Source of the DNA: Dehalococcoidia bacterium
GTDB taxonomy: Bacteria; Chloroflexota; Dehalococcoidia; Lucifugimonadales; Lucifugimonadaceae
DNA length: 64,000 nucleotides
Direction: 5' to 3'
NCBI GenBank assembly: GCA_026421215.1
Contig: JAPKBN010000001.1
Coordinates: 1-64,000, forward strand
Part shown: one piece after another, positions 48,687 through 56,853 of the stretch
Layout of the letters: each line of letters starts with the position of its first letter
How positions within the stretch are numbered: the first letter of the stretch is position 1
Made by a program: the position numbers and the translations under genes
Notes under the pieces: generated by a model
Seen by the model: the letters and a program-made list of their open reading frames with translations, nothing else
Database searches by the model: none
Told to the model about the DNA's origin: nothing

Positions 48687-49679
48687 ATGGCTGGAATTCT
48701 CGTAATCGGAGAGATACAGGACGGCGCAATTTCCGCCGTTTCTGGCGAGCTGCTGGCGGCAGCCGGCAAACTTGTGGCCGAAGGTGTTAGTGGAGGCGTA
48801 AGCCTTGCCGTTATGGGCGACGATCTGTCAGCCATCATGGCCGTTCAAGCGCCCGGCGCTGACCGCGTAATCCGTATGTCCGATCCCGCCCTCAAAGATG
48901 AAGGTACCGGCGGCTACGACGCACCGGTACTCGCTGTGGCCGCGCTCAACGAAAGCATCTCCCCAGATATCATCCTGTTCGCCAAAACAGACTTCGGCGC
49001 AGTCGCCGGACCACGGGTGGCGTTCAAGCTTGGTGTGGCGGTGGCGCAGGACTGCATCGACGTAGCGCTCGATTCCGAAACCGGACGCGTTGCGGTGACG
49101 AGGCCGGTATTCGGCGGCAATGCGCTGGGCATATATGACTTCAATGGAGATGGCACGCAGGTAGTGACCATACGCCCGGGCGTATTTGATCCTGTAGAAG
49201 GTGAAGGCTCCGGCACGATCGAGGATTTCGACGTGTCCGACGCTGTTTCAAGAGTGCGTGCGGTTCTGGTCGAGACGATAGTCCAGGATAGCGAGGGTGT
49301 CCGACTTGAGGACGCCGACGTGATCATCTCCGGCGGACGCGGACTCGGCGGCCCGGCGCCGTTCGAGCAGCTTCAAGAGCTGGCAGACCTCCTCGGTGGA
49401 GCGGTTGGCGCGTCTCGCGCAGCCTGCGATGCGGGGTGGGTCGACCACAGCTACCAGATCGGTCTGACCGGCAAGAGCGTCAAGCCGACCGTTTACCTGA
49501 GTGTCGGTATTTCCGGCGCTTCGCAACACATGGCAGGTCTGTCCGGCGCACGCAACATCGTGGCCATCAATAAGGACGACAACGCCAACATTTTTAAGTC
49601 AGCACGGTTCGGTGTCATTGGCGACTGGGAGAAGGTTCTCCCGGCGTTCACGGCCACCGTACGGGACCTCGCAGGTTAA
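48687..49679 (+). CDS. etfA: Electron transfer flavoprotein alpha subunit
   Basis: ADVIISGGRGLGGPAPFEQLQELADLLGGAVGASRAACDAGWV, GKSVKPTVYLSVGISGASQHMAGL. Confidence 0.95.
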   Translation: MAGILVIGEIQDGAISAVSGELLAAAGKLVAEGVSGGVSLAVMGDDLSAIMAVQAPGADRVIRMSDPALKDEGTGGYDAPVLAVAALNESISPDIILFAKTDFGAVAGPRVAFKLGVAVAQDCIDVALDSETGRVAVTRPVFGGNALGIYDFNGDGTQVVTIRPGVFDPVEGEGSGTIEDFDVSDAVSRVRAVLVETIVQDSEGVRLEDADVIISGGRGLGGPAPFEQLQELADLLGGAVGASRAACDAGWVDHSYQIGLTGKSVKPTVYLSVGISGASQHMAGLSGARNIVAINKDDNANIFKSARFGVIGDWEKVLPAFTATVRDLAG

Positions 49680-49754
49680 CTAACCCCCCAAGCACCGATG
49701 AGTGAGCCGCAGGGCTTAGACTCACCGGAGAAACTCGAAAGGTAGGGTGGCAAT

Positions 49755-50189
49755 TTGGACCGCGAATTCGGTTTGGATATTGACACCATCGTCGGGCATA
49801 TCGACAGCGCTCCGACGCTTTCGTTCTTTTTCCCTCGTCTGAGGCGATCACTCGTCCTGGACATGAGGCAGGGGCCAGAAGACGGCCCCTTTATCAGGGT
49901 GTTGCCTATGGCACGCGGGCTGCACGAGCGGCTCCGAAGCCTAAAACGGGCACGCCCGCACCTCCCGAAGGCAACAGAGATCGTCGCCATCCCATGGCCG
50001 ATCTATGTCGAAAACCTCGTGCGGTCTGGCGTATGGGCACGAGTGATGAAGCGTATCGAGTCGACCGGCTCACAAGATGCAGTGGCGTCAGCAGAGGCCG
50101 CCCTCAATGAGCTCCGAGCCTTGGAGAGTCAGGAACTGACGGCCCTGATCAAAGGCGGTCAGTACGAGACGATCTGGGCGCGCGAGTAG
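49755..50189 (+). CDS. Conserved-looking hypothetical protein downstream of etfA
   Basis: TTG start preceded by GGTAGGGTGG; 144-aa ORF ending just before a strong terminator. Confidence 0.65.
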   Translation: MDREFGLDIDTIVGHIDSAPTLSFFFPRLRRSLVLDMRQGPEDGPFIRVLPMARGLHERLRSLKRARPHLPKATEIVAIPWPIYVENLVRSGVWARVMKRIESTGSQDAVASAEAALNELRALESQELTALIKGGQYETIWARE

Positions 50190-50216
50190 AGTTCAGTTTA
50201 GTACACCTATTAGAAC

Positions 50217-50253
50217 AAGAGGCCGGTCCTGATTGGGACCGGCCTCTTTGTTT
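50217..50253 (+). terminator. Rho-independent terminator
   Basis: AAGAGGCCGGTCC TGATTG GGACCGGCCTCTT then TGTTTG; 13-bp perfect arms. Confidence 0.85.
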
Positions 50254-50485
50254 GTTCGCCGTTGGGCGCAATTTGGGCGTACTTGTGGAACACAACCACG
50301 CCCAAACCCACTGCTGCATTAAGAGTGGGCCGTTTGTAGCCTCCTCCCCAAGAAGGAAAGAGGTAAGTCGCGTGGCGCGTCAGCGCCCCTAAGCGACCTA
50401 CACGCCTTCACCGTCATCTTGGGCCGACGGTGAAGGAACTCAGGACTAGCAATCCGACCGGCAAATCTACCCCGATTACTTGACT

Positions 50486-50558
50486 CTGGATTCCCGACTA
50501 ATCAGGAATGACGCTACTTATATGAACATGTGGGGGCGGATCGCTATCCGCCCCTAAC
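50486..50558. repeat. Cluster of short palindromic intergenic repeats
   Basis: CTGGATTCCCGACTAATCAGGAATGACG (50486-50513) and GGGGCGGAT CGCT ATCCGCCCC (50533-50554). Confidence 0.6.
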
Positions 50559-50585
50559 GCGTGATGATTTACAAGGTAAATGCCC

Positions 50586-50978
50586 TTAGCCCAGCAACAC
50601 TAGACCCCACACCAGCAACACGCTCAGAAGTGCCACGAAGACGGCCGCTGAAGCAAGGTCCTTTGCGCGGGCAGATAGCTCGTTGTGCTCCGTCCCGATG
50701 CGATCTACAACCGTCTCAACAGCGCCGTTCAACAACTCAACGAGCAACACCAACAACAACGGCAAGATGAGCAAGGCACGCTCGACCCCGTTATCGCCCA
50801 ACCAGACGCCAATCGGAGCCAGAATGAGGATCCCAACAAACTCCTGTCTGAACGATGTGTCGTGGACCAGCGCATGCCGGAAGCCGCTCGCCGTGTAGCG
50901 CGCGGCTCTGACAATCCGAAGGGGGTTAAAAAATCCTTTCCCCTGATTATCACTGGGATTCTGGCTGGGCTCAGACAC
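50586..50978 (-). CDS. Diacylglycerol kinase family (DgkA-like) protein
   Basis: RIVRAARYTASGFRHALVHDTSFRQE, LLVELLNGAVETVVDRIGTEHNELSARAKDLASAAVFVAL. Confidence 0.93.
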   Translation of the reverse strand: MSEPSQNPSDNQGKGFFNPLRIVRAARYTASGFRHALVHDTSFRQEFVGILILAPIGVWLGDNGVERALLILPLLLVLLVELLNGAVETVVDRIGTEHNELSARAKDLASAAVFVALLSVLLVWGLVLLG

Positions 50979-50989
50979 GTATCTACCCC

Positions 50990-52126
50990 CTACTCATACG
51001 CAGTCACGATGGCTGCTTTGAACGCGTCTTCTTCGATCACCAATCCGTGGCCCGAACGATCCGGCAGCGTGATCGTTCCCGTTGCTTCGTCAAACGTAAT
51101 TGGTTCTTGGAAGAGAACCTCAAGGTCACTACGGGGACCCGTGTACTCGTGCGGTCGTTCCGGGTGACGAAGCGTTGAACAGAACGCCAGTGACACAGCG
51201 TTGCCTATCGACGGCTGCGTCATGTGCGGGATGATCTGCATGTCTGCTACCTCCGCCATCGCGCCGATACGGATGATCTCGGTGATCCCGCAGCACTTCG
51301 TCACGTCCGGCTGCAGAAGGTCAGGGCGGGCAACCTCGATCAGATCACGGAACTGCCAGCGGGTGTACTCCTGTTCGCCCGCAGATACCGGCACATCCAG
51401 AGCGTCAGCCACCTCACGCAAACCCTTGTAGTTGTAGGGCAGCACCGGCTCCTCGTAGTGGTAGATGCCAAGCTTCTCAAACTCTTTGCCCTGCGAGATC
51501 GCAGCGCTAACCGAATAGCCGTTGTTGACGTCAAAACTCAGAGGGACATCGTCCGGCAACCACTCTCGGCAGACTCGGAACATCTCGAGGTCGCCCTTAA
51601 GTCGCTTATCCTGATGGTATTGCCAGTCCATGCGAATCTTGAAGGCACGGAAGCCCTGGTTGTAGCCGTCCTCGACCTTCTGACGCATCTCTTCGGCGGT
51701 GTCCCGAGAGCCTCCGCCTATGCTTTTGTACATCTTGAAGGTCTTCTTCGTGGCCCCACCCATCAACTGGTAAAGCGGCATGTTCGCCGCCTTGGCCTTG
51801 ATGTCCCACAGGGCAATATCTACCCCGGAGATGGCGTTCGGTCCGGCGCCCATGCCGCCGATTTTGAAGGTGCCGAAGTACATATCGTCCCAGAGCCGAT
51901 TCGTGTCCCTCGGGTCCTTGCCGATTAGCAGGGGTTTGAGGGCCTTCTGGACGTATACAGCGGTCACGTCCGATTGCACGACCGGGCTGCACTCGCCCAC
52001 CCCTTCGATACCCTCATCCGTGTAGATGCGGACAAAGACGCTGGTGGTATTGAGGACGTAAGTTTTGATGTCTGTGATCTTCAACGGTGATCCTGTCTGT
52101 TTCGGATTGGTGTGTAGTGATGGCAT
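50990..52126 (-). CDS. Mandelate racemase/muconate lactonizing enzyme family protein (K-x-R motif)
   Basis: AFKIRMDW, SFDVNNGYS, YHYEEPVLPYNY, VSAGEQEYT, QPDVTKCCGITE, PHM. Confidence 0.9.
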   Translation of the reverse strand: MPSLHTNPKQTGSPLKITDIKTYVLNTTSVFVRIYTDEGIEGVGECSPVVQSDVTAVYVQKALKPLLIGKDPRDTNRLWDDMYFGTFKIGGMGAGPNAISGVDIALWDIKAKAANMPLYQLMGGATKKTFKMYKSIGGGSRDTAEEMRQKVEDGYNQGFRAFKIRMDWQYHQDKRLKGDLEMFRVCREWLPDDVPLSFDVNNGYSVSAAISQGKEFEKLGIYHYEEPVLPYNYKGLREVADALDVPVSAGEQEYTRWQFRDLIEVARPDLLQPDVTKCCGITEIIRIGAMAEVADMQIIPHMTQPSIGNAVSLAFCSTLRHPERPHEYTGPRSDLEVLFQEPITFDEATGTITLPDRSGHGLVIEEDAFKAAIVTAYE

Positions 52127-52224
52127 CGGCAGCGATGTTTAAGAATCAGAGATTTCTCCGTCACTTCTAAACCATTGGCCCTCTACCGCTGGGAGCGGGA
52201 ACCTGGTGTAGGCGCTGGTAGGTA

Positions 52225-53385
52225 TTAGAAAGCGGCCTTCGCTTCCGCGAATGCGTCTTCATCCAGTACCAGGCCGTGACCAGGTCTGTCCGGCAGATCT
52301 ATGAAACCGCTTTCAGGGATTATCGACTCTTGGAACAGTCCTGCGACAGCGTCGAGCGAGCCGCTGAATTCGTACGAATATTCGTGCGGCCGGACTGCAT
52401 GCTGGTAGGTAGCGTACAGGTTCAGACTGGCGGCGCTTGAGATGCCCGCAGAGGGGCAGTGCGGCATCATCGGTTTGTTGTACGCCTCGCATAGTGTGTA
52501 CACCTTCCGCAGGCCCGTAATGCCGCCTGCCATGGCGATGTCCGGCTGCACAATATCGGGGTCTCCGATGGTAATCATGTCCCGGAAGTTGTAGAGCGAT
52601 CGCTCGTTCTCGCCGGAAGACACCGGCACCCGGAGCGCTTCGACAACTTGCTTTAGACCTAGGTAATCGTATTGCGGAAGCGGTTCCTCGAAGTGGGTCA
52701 GTCCCTGGCTCTCCATGTAGCGACCCTGTTGAATGGCCGTGGACACGGTGTACCCGTTGTTGGCGTCAAAACTCAGTGCAGCGTCATCCGGCAGAAAGCT
52801 GCGGCATGCGTCGAAGAGACGCATATCCTTTGCCGGATCGGAGTCGAGCCGGTTGTTGTACCAGTCCATCCGGATTTTGAATGCGCGATAGCCGAGGTCC
52901 CAGCCCTCTTTGACCCGGTCCAGCATCTCATCGGGAGTTCGCTGCCAGCCGAGGCCGGAGCTCCAGTAGACCGGGATGTGAGTACGCACCGCACCTCCCA
53001 GGAGTTTGTATAACGGCAAGTTCGCCGCCTTGCCGGCAATGTCCCACAGCGCGACGTCGATGGCACCCATTCCTGTGCTCTGGAGGCCTCCTGGACCAAG
53101 CGATTTGGTCTCAGTCCACACGGCATCCCAAACGGTCTGTGTGTCACGCGGGTCCATGCCGATGATCAGGGGTCCAGCGATGTCTTCGATGAAGGGCTTG
53201 AGGGACTGCCAGTAGCGGCCGCTGCACTCGCCGATGCCCTCGATGCCTTCATCAGTCTGGACGCGCACGATGAGCGGCACTGAGGAACTGGAGACGTTGT
53301 CCGAGCTGAACCTGATAGGGGTGGCTATGACTGATGTGATTTTCATGTGAGTGGAATCTTTCTGAAAGAGGTGGCGTGGAAGCAA
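52225..53385 (-). CDS. Mandelate racemase/muconate lactonizing enzyme family protein (K-x-R motif)
   Basis: AFKIRMDW, SFDANNGYT, THFEEPLPQYDY, VSSGENERS, QPDIAMAGGITGL, MPH. Confidence 0.9.
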   Translation of the reverse strand: MLPRHLFQKDSTHMKITSVIATPIRFSSDNVSSSSVPLIVRVQTDEGIEGIGECSGRYWQSLKPFIEDIAGPLIIGMDPRDTQTVWDAVWTETKSLGPGGLQSTGMGAIDVALWDIAGKAANLPLYKLLGGAVRTHIPVYWSSGLGWQRTPDEMLDRVKEGWDLGYRAFKIRMDWYNNRLDSDPAKDMRLFDACRSFLPDDAALSFDANNGYTVSTAIQQGRYMESQGLTHFEEPLPQYDYLGLKQVVEALRVPVSSGENERSLYNFRDMITIGDPDIVQPDIAMAGGITGLRKVYTLCEAYNKPMMPHCPSAGISSAASLNLYATYQHAVRPHEYSYEFSGSLDAVAGLFQESIIPESGFIDLPDRPGHGLVLDEDAFAEAKAAF

Positions 53386-53406
53386 AATACAGCGGACGGA
53401 CGTCCA

Positions 53407-54534
53407 CTACCTATCAATCCGATAAGCCTCAACCGCTTCACCAACCGCAACCAGACCGTGGCCCGGGCGATCTGGTAGATCAACGAATCCATCCTTCGGA
53501 ACGATCGCTTCTTCGTAAATTCGTGTGGCATTCTCAAGACCGCCGTTGAACTCCCAGCTGTACTCATGCGGAAGCGTGGCGTTCACCTGCGTTGAGAAGA
53601 CGTGAAGGCTGACGGCGTTCTGTATTCCCGCGCCCGGTCCGTGCGGAAGGACCGGCTTGTTGAACGCCTCGCACAGCGTGAATATCTTGCGTAGCGGTGT
53701 GATCCCGCCAACGAACAGCAGGTCCGGCTGAAGGATATCGGGATCACCTATCTCGATCAGGTCCCTGAAGTTCCAGAGGGTATGCTCAAGCTCGCCGGAA
53801 GTAACAGGCATGTCCAGCGCATCGACCACCTGCTTGAGGCCAGCGTAGTCGTACTGCGGCAGCGGCTCCTCATAGTGTGCCGCGCCCATGTCCTGTAATT
53901 TCAGGCCCTGTTCGATTGCCGTCGAGACCGAGTAGCCGTTGTTGATGTCTATGCTCAATCGGCATTCGTCGCCCAGAAACTCTTTGCAGGCCTTGAAGCG
54001 GGTGAGGTCGCCTTCCGGGTCGACATCTTGTCGCTGGTGCATCCACTCAAGTCTTAGCTTAAAGGCCGTAAATCCAGCCTCTCGGCCCTCACGCATCCGT
54101 TCGATCAGGGCATCGGGTGTACCGGGATCGCCTTCGACTCCTCCGCTCGCCCGAGCCTGCCATGCTATGCCTGTGCTCCAGTAGACGGGTAAGTGTGTCC
54201 GGGCTGCGCCGTTCATGTAGCGGTGCAGGGGCTGGCTAGCAGACTTGGCTGCGATGTCCCAGCAGGCGATATCGATGGCACCCATGCAGATCATCTGCAT
54301 GCCTCCGGGGCCGATCCACTTGGTCGGCGGGAACATGGCGTCCCAGATGAGCTGGGTGTCACGCGGGTCCATGCCGATGACGATCTCGCCGAGCGTCTCT
54401 TCGATAAAGGGCTTCATGGACCGCCAGTAGCGCGCCTGGGCCTCGCCGATGCCTTCAATACCTTCATCTGTACGAACACGAACCAAGAGTGGTCCTGATT
54501 CGATAGGAATGGCCTCTACAGAAGTGATCTTCAC
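53407..54534 (-). CDS. Mandelate racemase/muconate lactonizing enzyme family protein (K-x-R motif)
   Basis: AFKLRLEW, SIDINNGYS, AHYEEPLPQYDY, VTSGELEHT, QPDLLFVGGITPL, LPHG. Confidence 0.9.
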   Translation of the reverse strand: MKITSVEAIPIESGPLLVRVRTDEGIEGIGEAQARYWRSMKPFIEETLGEIVIGMDPRDTQLIWDAMFPPTKWIGPGGMQMICMGAIDIACWDIAAKSASQPLHRYMNGAARTHLPVYWSTGIAWQARASGGVEGDPGTPDALIERMREGREAGFTAFKLRLEWMHQRQDVDPEGDLTRFKACKEFLGDECRLSIDINNGYSVSTAIEQGLKLQDMGAAHYEEPLPQYDYAGLKQVVDALDMPVTSGELEHTLWNFRDLIEIGDPDILQPDLLFVGGITPLRKIFTLCEAFNKPVLPHGPGAGIQNAVSLHVFSTQVNATLPHEYSWEFNGGLENATRIYEEAIVPKDGFVDLPDRPGHGLVAVGEAVEAYRIDR

Positions 54535-54713
54535 TGCGATATTCCCTTGAAAGAAATGGTGGCATCATCATGGCCGTTGGCGGTGCGGCGCAAGGTTAAT
54601 GCAAACGCAGTGAACACGCGCCGTATCGCGTCTGGCCTCAGGTAAAGGGTCGCTTCGGTGCCTCGTGATAGAGTGCGGCGCCAACCGAAGGTCGGAAGTC
54701 GAGGAGATCTACG

Positions 54714-55003
54714 GTGGCAGCAGATGCAGTACAGGCGGCGGGAGGTTTCTACAAGGTCATCGTTGAGAACGACACTGTACGAATGCTTCAGTGCCGTGGT
54801 GCCCTGGCTCAAAGACGGCGATGCCGGGTGCCCGAATGTAATCGCATCCGCGGTCACGGATTGCAAAGTCCGACTCGAATGGCGAGTCGGTGGACCTCTA
54901 ACTCATAGCTGGCCGCGGGATGGAGACCCCTCCGTTTGAGCACGCCATCATCGAGATAGGCGACACTAAAGCCGTGGTGATTCTGATCGAAATCAAGGGA
55001 TGA
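54714..55003 (+). pseudogene. Frameshifted small cupin-like protein remnant
   Basis: Protein-like segments in three frames: AADAVQAAGGFYKVIVENDTVRML / DGDAGCPNVIASAVTDCKVRLEW / FEHAIIEIGDTKAVVILIEIKG*. Confidence 0.6.
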
Positions 55004-55039
55004 TTTCACTAGACCCGGACCATAACCAGACAAAGACAG

Positions 55040-56497
55040 TTGGGTAATTTGCCGAGCGAGAACTCTTTCGCCTTTATTCCGGCCCATGAGCTTGCCCGCA
55101 TGGTGTCAGCGCGGGAGGTCTCGCCGATCGAGCTGACCGAATGGACGCTGCGACGTATAGAAGAGACGAATGACACGTTGCACGCGTATTTGACGGTCGT
55201 AGCAAATCAGGCCATGGAATCAGCCCGGGCCGCAGAGACTGCTGTGATGCGGGGCGACGATCTTGGGCCACTGCACGGGTTGCCGTTTCCGATTAAGGAT
55301 CTTGTGCCGACTGCCGGAATACGGACGACCTTTGGCTCGGCCGTGTATGCCGACAACGTCCCCCATAAGGACGATATCGTGGTGCAACGAATCAAAGCGG
55401 CCGGTGCCGTCATCATCGGGAAGACCAACACGCCGGAATTTGGGCATCTTGGCTACACGTCCAACAAGCTCGGCGAGGACTGCCGAAATCCGTGGGACAC
55501 AACGCGTGAGAGCGGGGGATCGAGCGGCGGCGCAGCGGCTTCTGTTGCGGCGGGGATCACGCCACTTGCGCAGGGTGGAGACGGCGGCGGATCGATACGA
55601 ATCCCATGCTCACTATGCGGTCTATATGGCATCAAGGGAACCGAAGGCCGAGTGCCGCGTTCCGGAGGAGGCGGTGATGCCGCGTGGCACCCGTACAACC
55701 TCGCGCAGAGTGGCCCACTGAGTCGGAACGTTCGTGATTCGGCACTGTTGATGTCTGTGCTTACCGGCCCCGGAGAAAACGCTGCTCCTGGGACGCTGGA
55801 TGGACCGTCACCAGACTATGTCGGAGCGCTTGTACGAGGTCTTCAGGGATTACGTATCGGCTGGACTCCAGATATGGGCGGGAATGCCGTTGACCCAGAC
55901 GTGGCTGAAATAACGGCACGTGCTGCACGTTCCTTTGAGGGACTGGGAGCCAGCGTCGAAGATTTTGAGTTCGAGATCGACCCCGAAGAAATGTGGTTGT
56001 CGTTCCGTAACTACTTCAATCTCAAAGCGCTTGTCGGATACGGCAACCTACTTGATACGAGCCCGGACCTTTTAACCGATGTCGTCCGGGAAGGCATGGA
56101 GCAAGCGCGAACGCTTACGGCGGTGGACCACCACGAGACGATGGCCTTCATCGCAAAAACGCGTGACTACTTTCAACGCCTGTTTAAGCGTTACGACCTG
56201 ATCTTGAGTCCGACGCTGGCAACCACCGCGTTCAAAGTGGACGACGGCCCGCCGCACGAAATTGGTGGACGCGTGATGGATCCGGATCGAGCCTACTGGA
56301 CCTGGAGTCCATTCACGTACTCGGTGAACATTACGGGGCATCCAGCAGCCACGGTGCCCTGTGGTTTCGATCGAAACGGGATGCCGATCGGCCTTCACCT
56401 GATCGGCGGATTCGGGGACGAAGAAACGGTACTTGCCGCGTCCGCCGCGTTCGAAGCGGATAGCCCGTGGGCGGACAAGCGCCCCCCGGGCTTCTAA
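55040..56497 (+). CDS. Amidase (amidase-signature family)
   Basis: GLPFPIKDLV, ESGGSSGGAAASVAAGITPLAQGGDGGGSIRIPCSLCGLYGIKGTEGRVP: Lys-cisSer-Ser triad. Confidence 0.95.
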   Translation: MGNLPSENSFAFIPAHELARMVSAREVSPIELTEWTLRRIEETNDTLHAYLTVVANQAMESARAAETAVMRGDDLGPLHGLPFPIKDLVPTAGIRTTFGSAVYADNVPHKDDIVVQRIKAAGAVIIGKTNTPEFGHLGYTSNKLGEDCRNPWDTTRESGGSSGGAAASVAAGITPLAQGGDGGGSIRIPCSLCGLYGIKGTEGRVPRSGGGGDAAWHPYNLAQSGPLSRNVRDSALLMSVLTGPGENAAPGTLDGPSPDYVGALVRGLQGLRIGWTPDMGGNAVDPDVAEITARAARSFEGLGASVEDFEFEIDPEEMWLSFRNYFNLKALVGYGNLLDTSPDLLTDVVREGMEQARTLTAVDHHETMAFIAKTRDYFQRLFKRYDLILSPTLATTAFKVDDGPPHEIGGRVMDPDRAYWTWSPFTYSVNITGHPAATVPCGFDRNGMPIGLHLIGGFGDEETVLAASAAFEADSPWADKRPPGF

Positions 56498-56524
56498 GTA
56501 GTGTCAGCCGCTCATATCCATCAT

Positions 56525-56541
56525 CCTGAATTTAATTCAGG
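56525..56541. repeat. Short palindrome downstream of amidase
   Basis: CCTGAATT T AATTCAGG, perfect 8-bp arms. Confidence 0.5.
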
Positions 56542-56601
56542 TAGACATTCCGTTATATCGGCGATCTGAAGCATCAAACCGTATCGTCGAATCCACATAA
56601 G

Positions 56602-56853
56602 CTACTCACCCATGTCTTCGATCACCTGCTGCTCGACCAACGTGGAGGATTCGGTCTGACGGGTCAGGATATCCTGCGGCCACTTTGACTTGAAATAGGC
56701 ACGTTCAACGTAAACCTCACCGTCACTGAGCGTGCCCCGGAATCCTGGCATCACTTGTGCGAACGGCCGGGCGGCCAGGATCCATTCGAATAGGTGCCGA
56801 TAGCGGGTTATTACATGTACCGGGAAAGACGGCCATTTACTTAGTCCGCGGGC
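56602..56853 (-). other. Open frame lacking a start codon at its 5' end, protein-like (possible gene remnant)
   Basis: Reads ...VITRYRHLFEWILAARPFAQVMPGFRGTLSDGEVYVERAYFKSKWPQDILTRQTESSTLVEQQVIEDMGE*; no ATG/GTG/TTG until mid-ORF. Confidence 0.35.
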
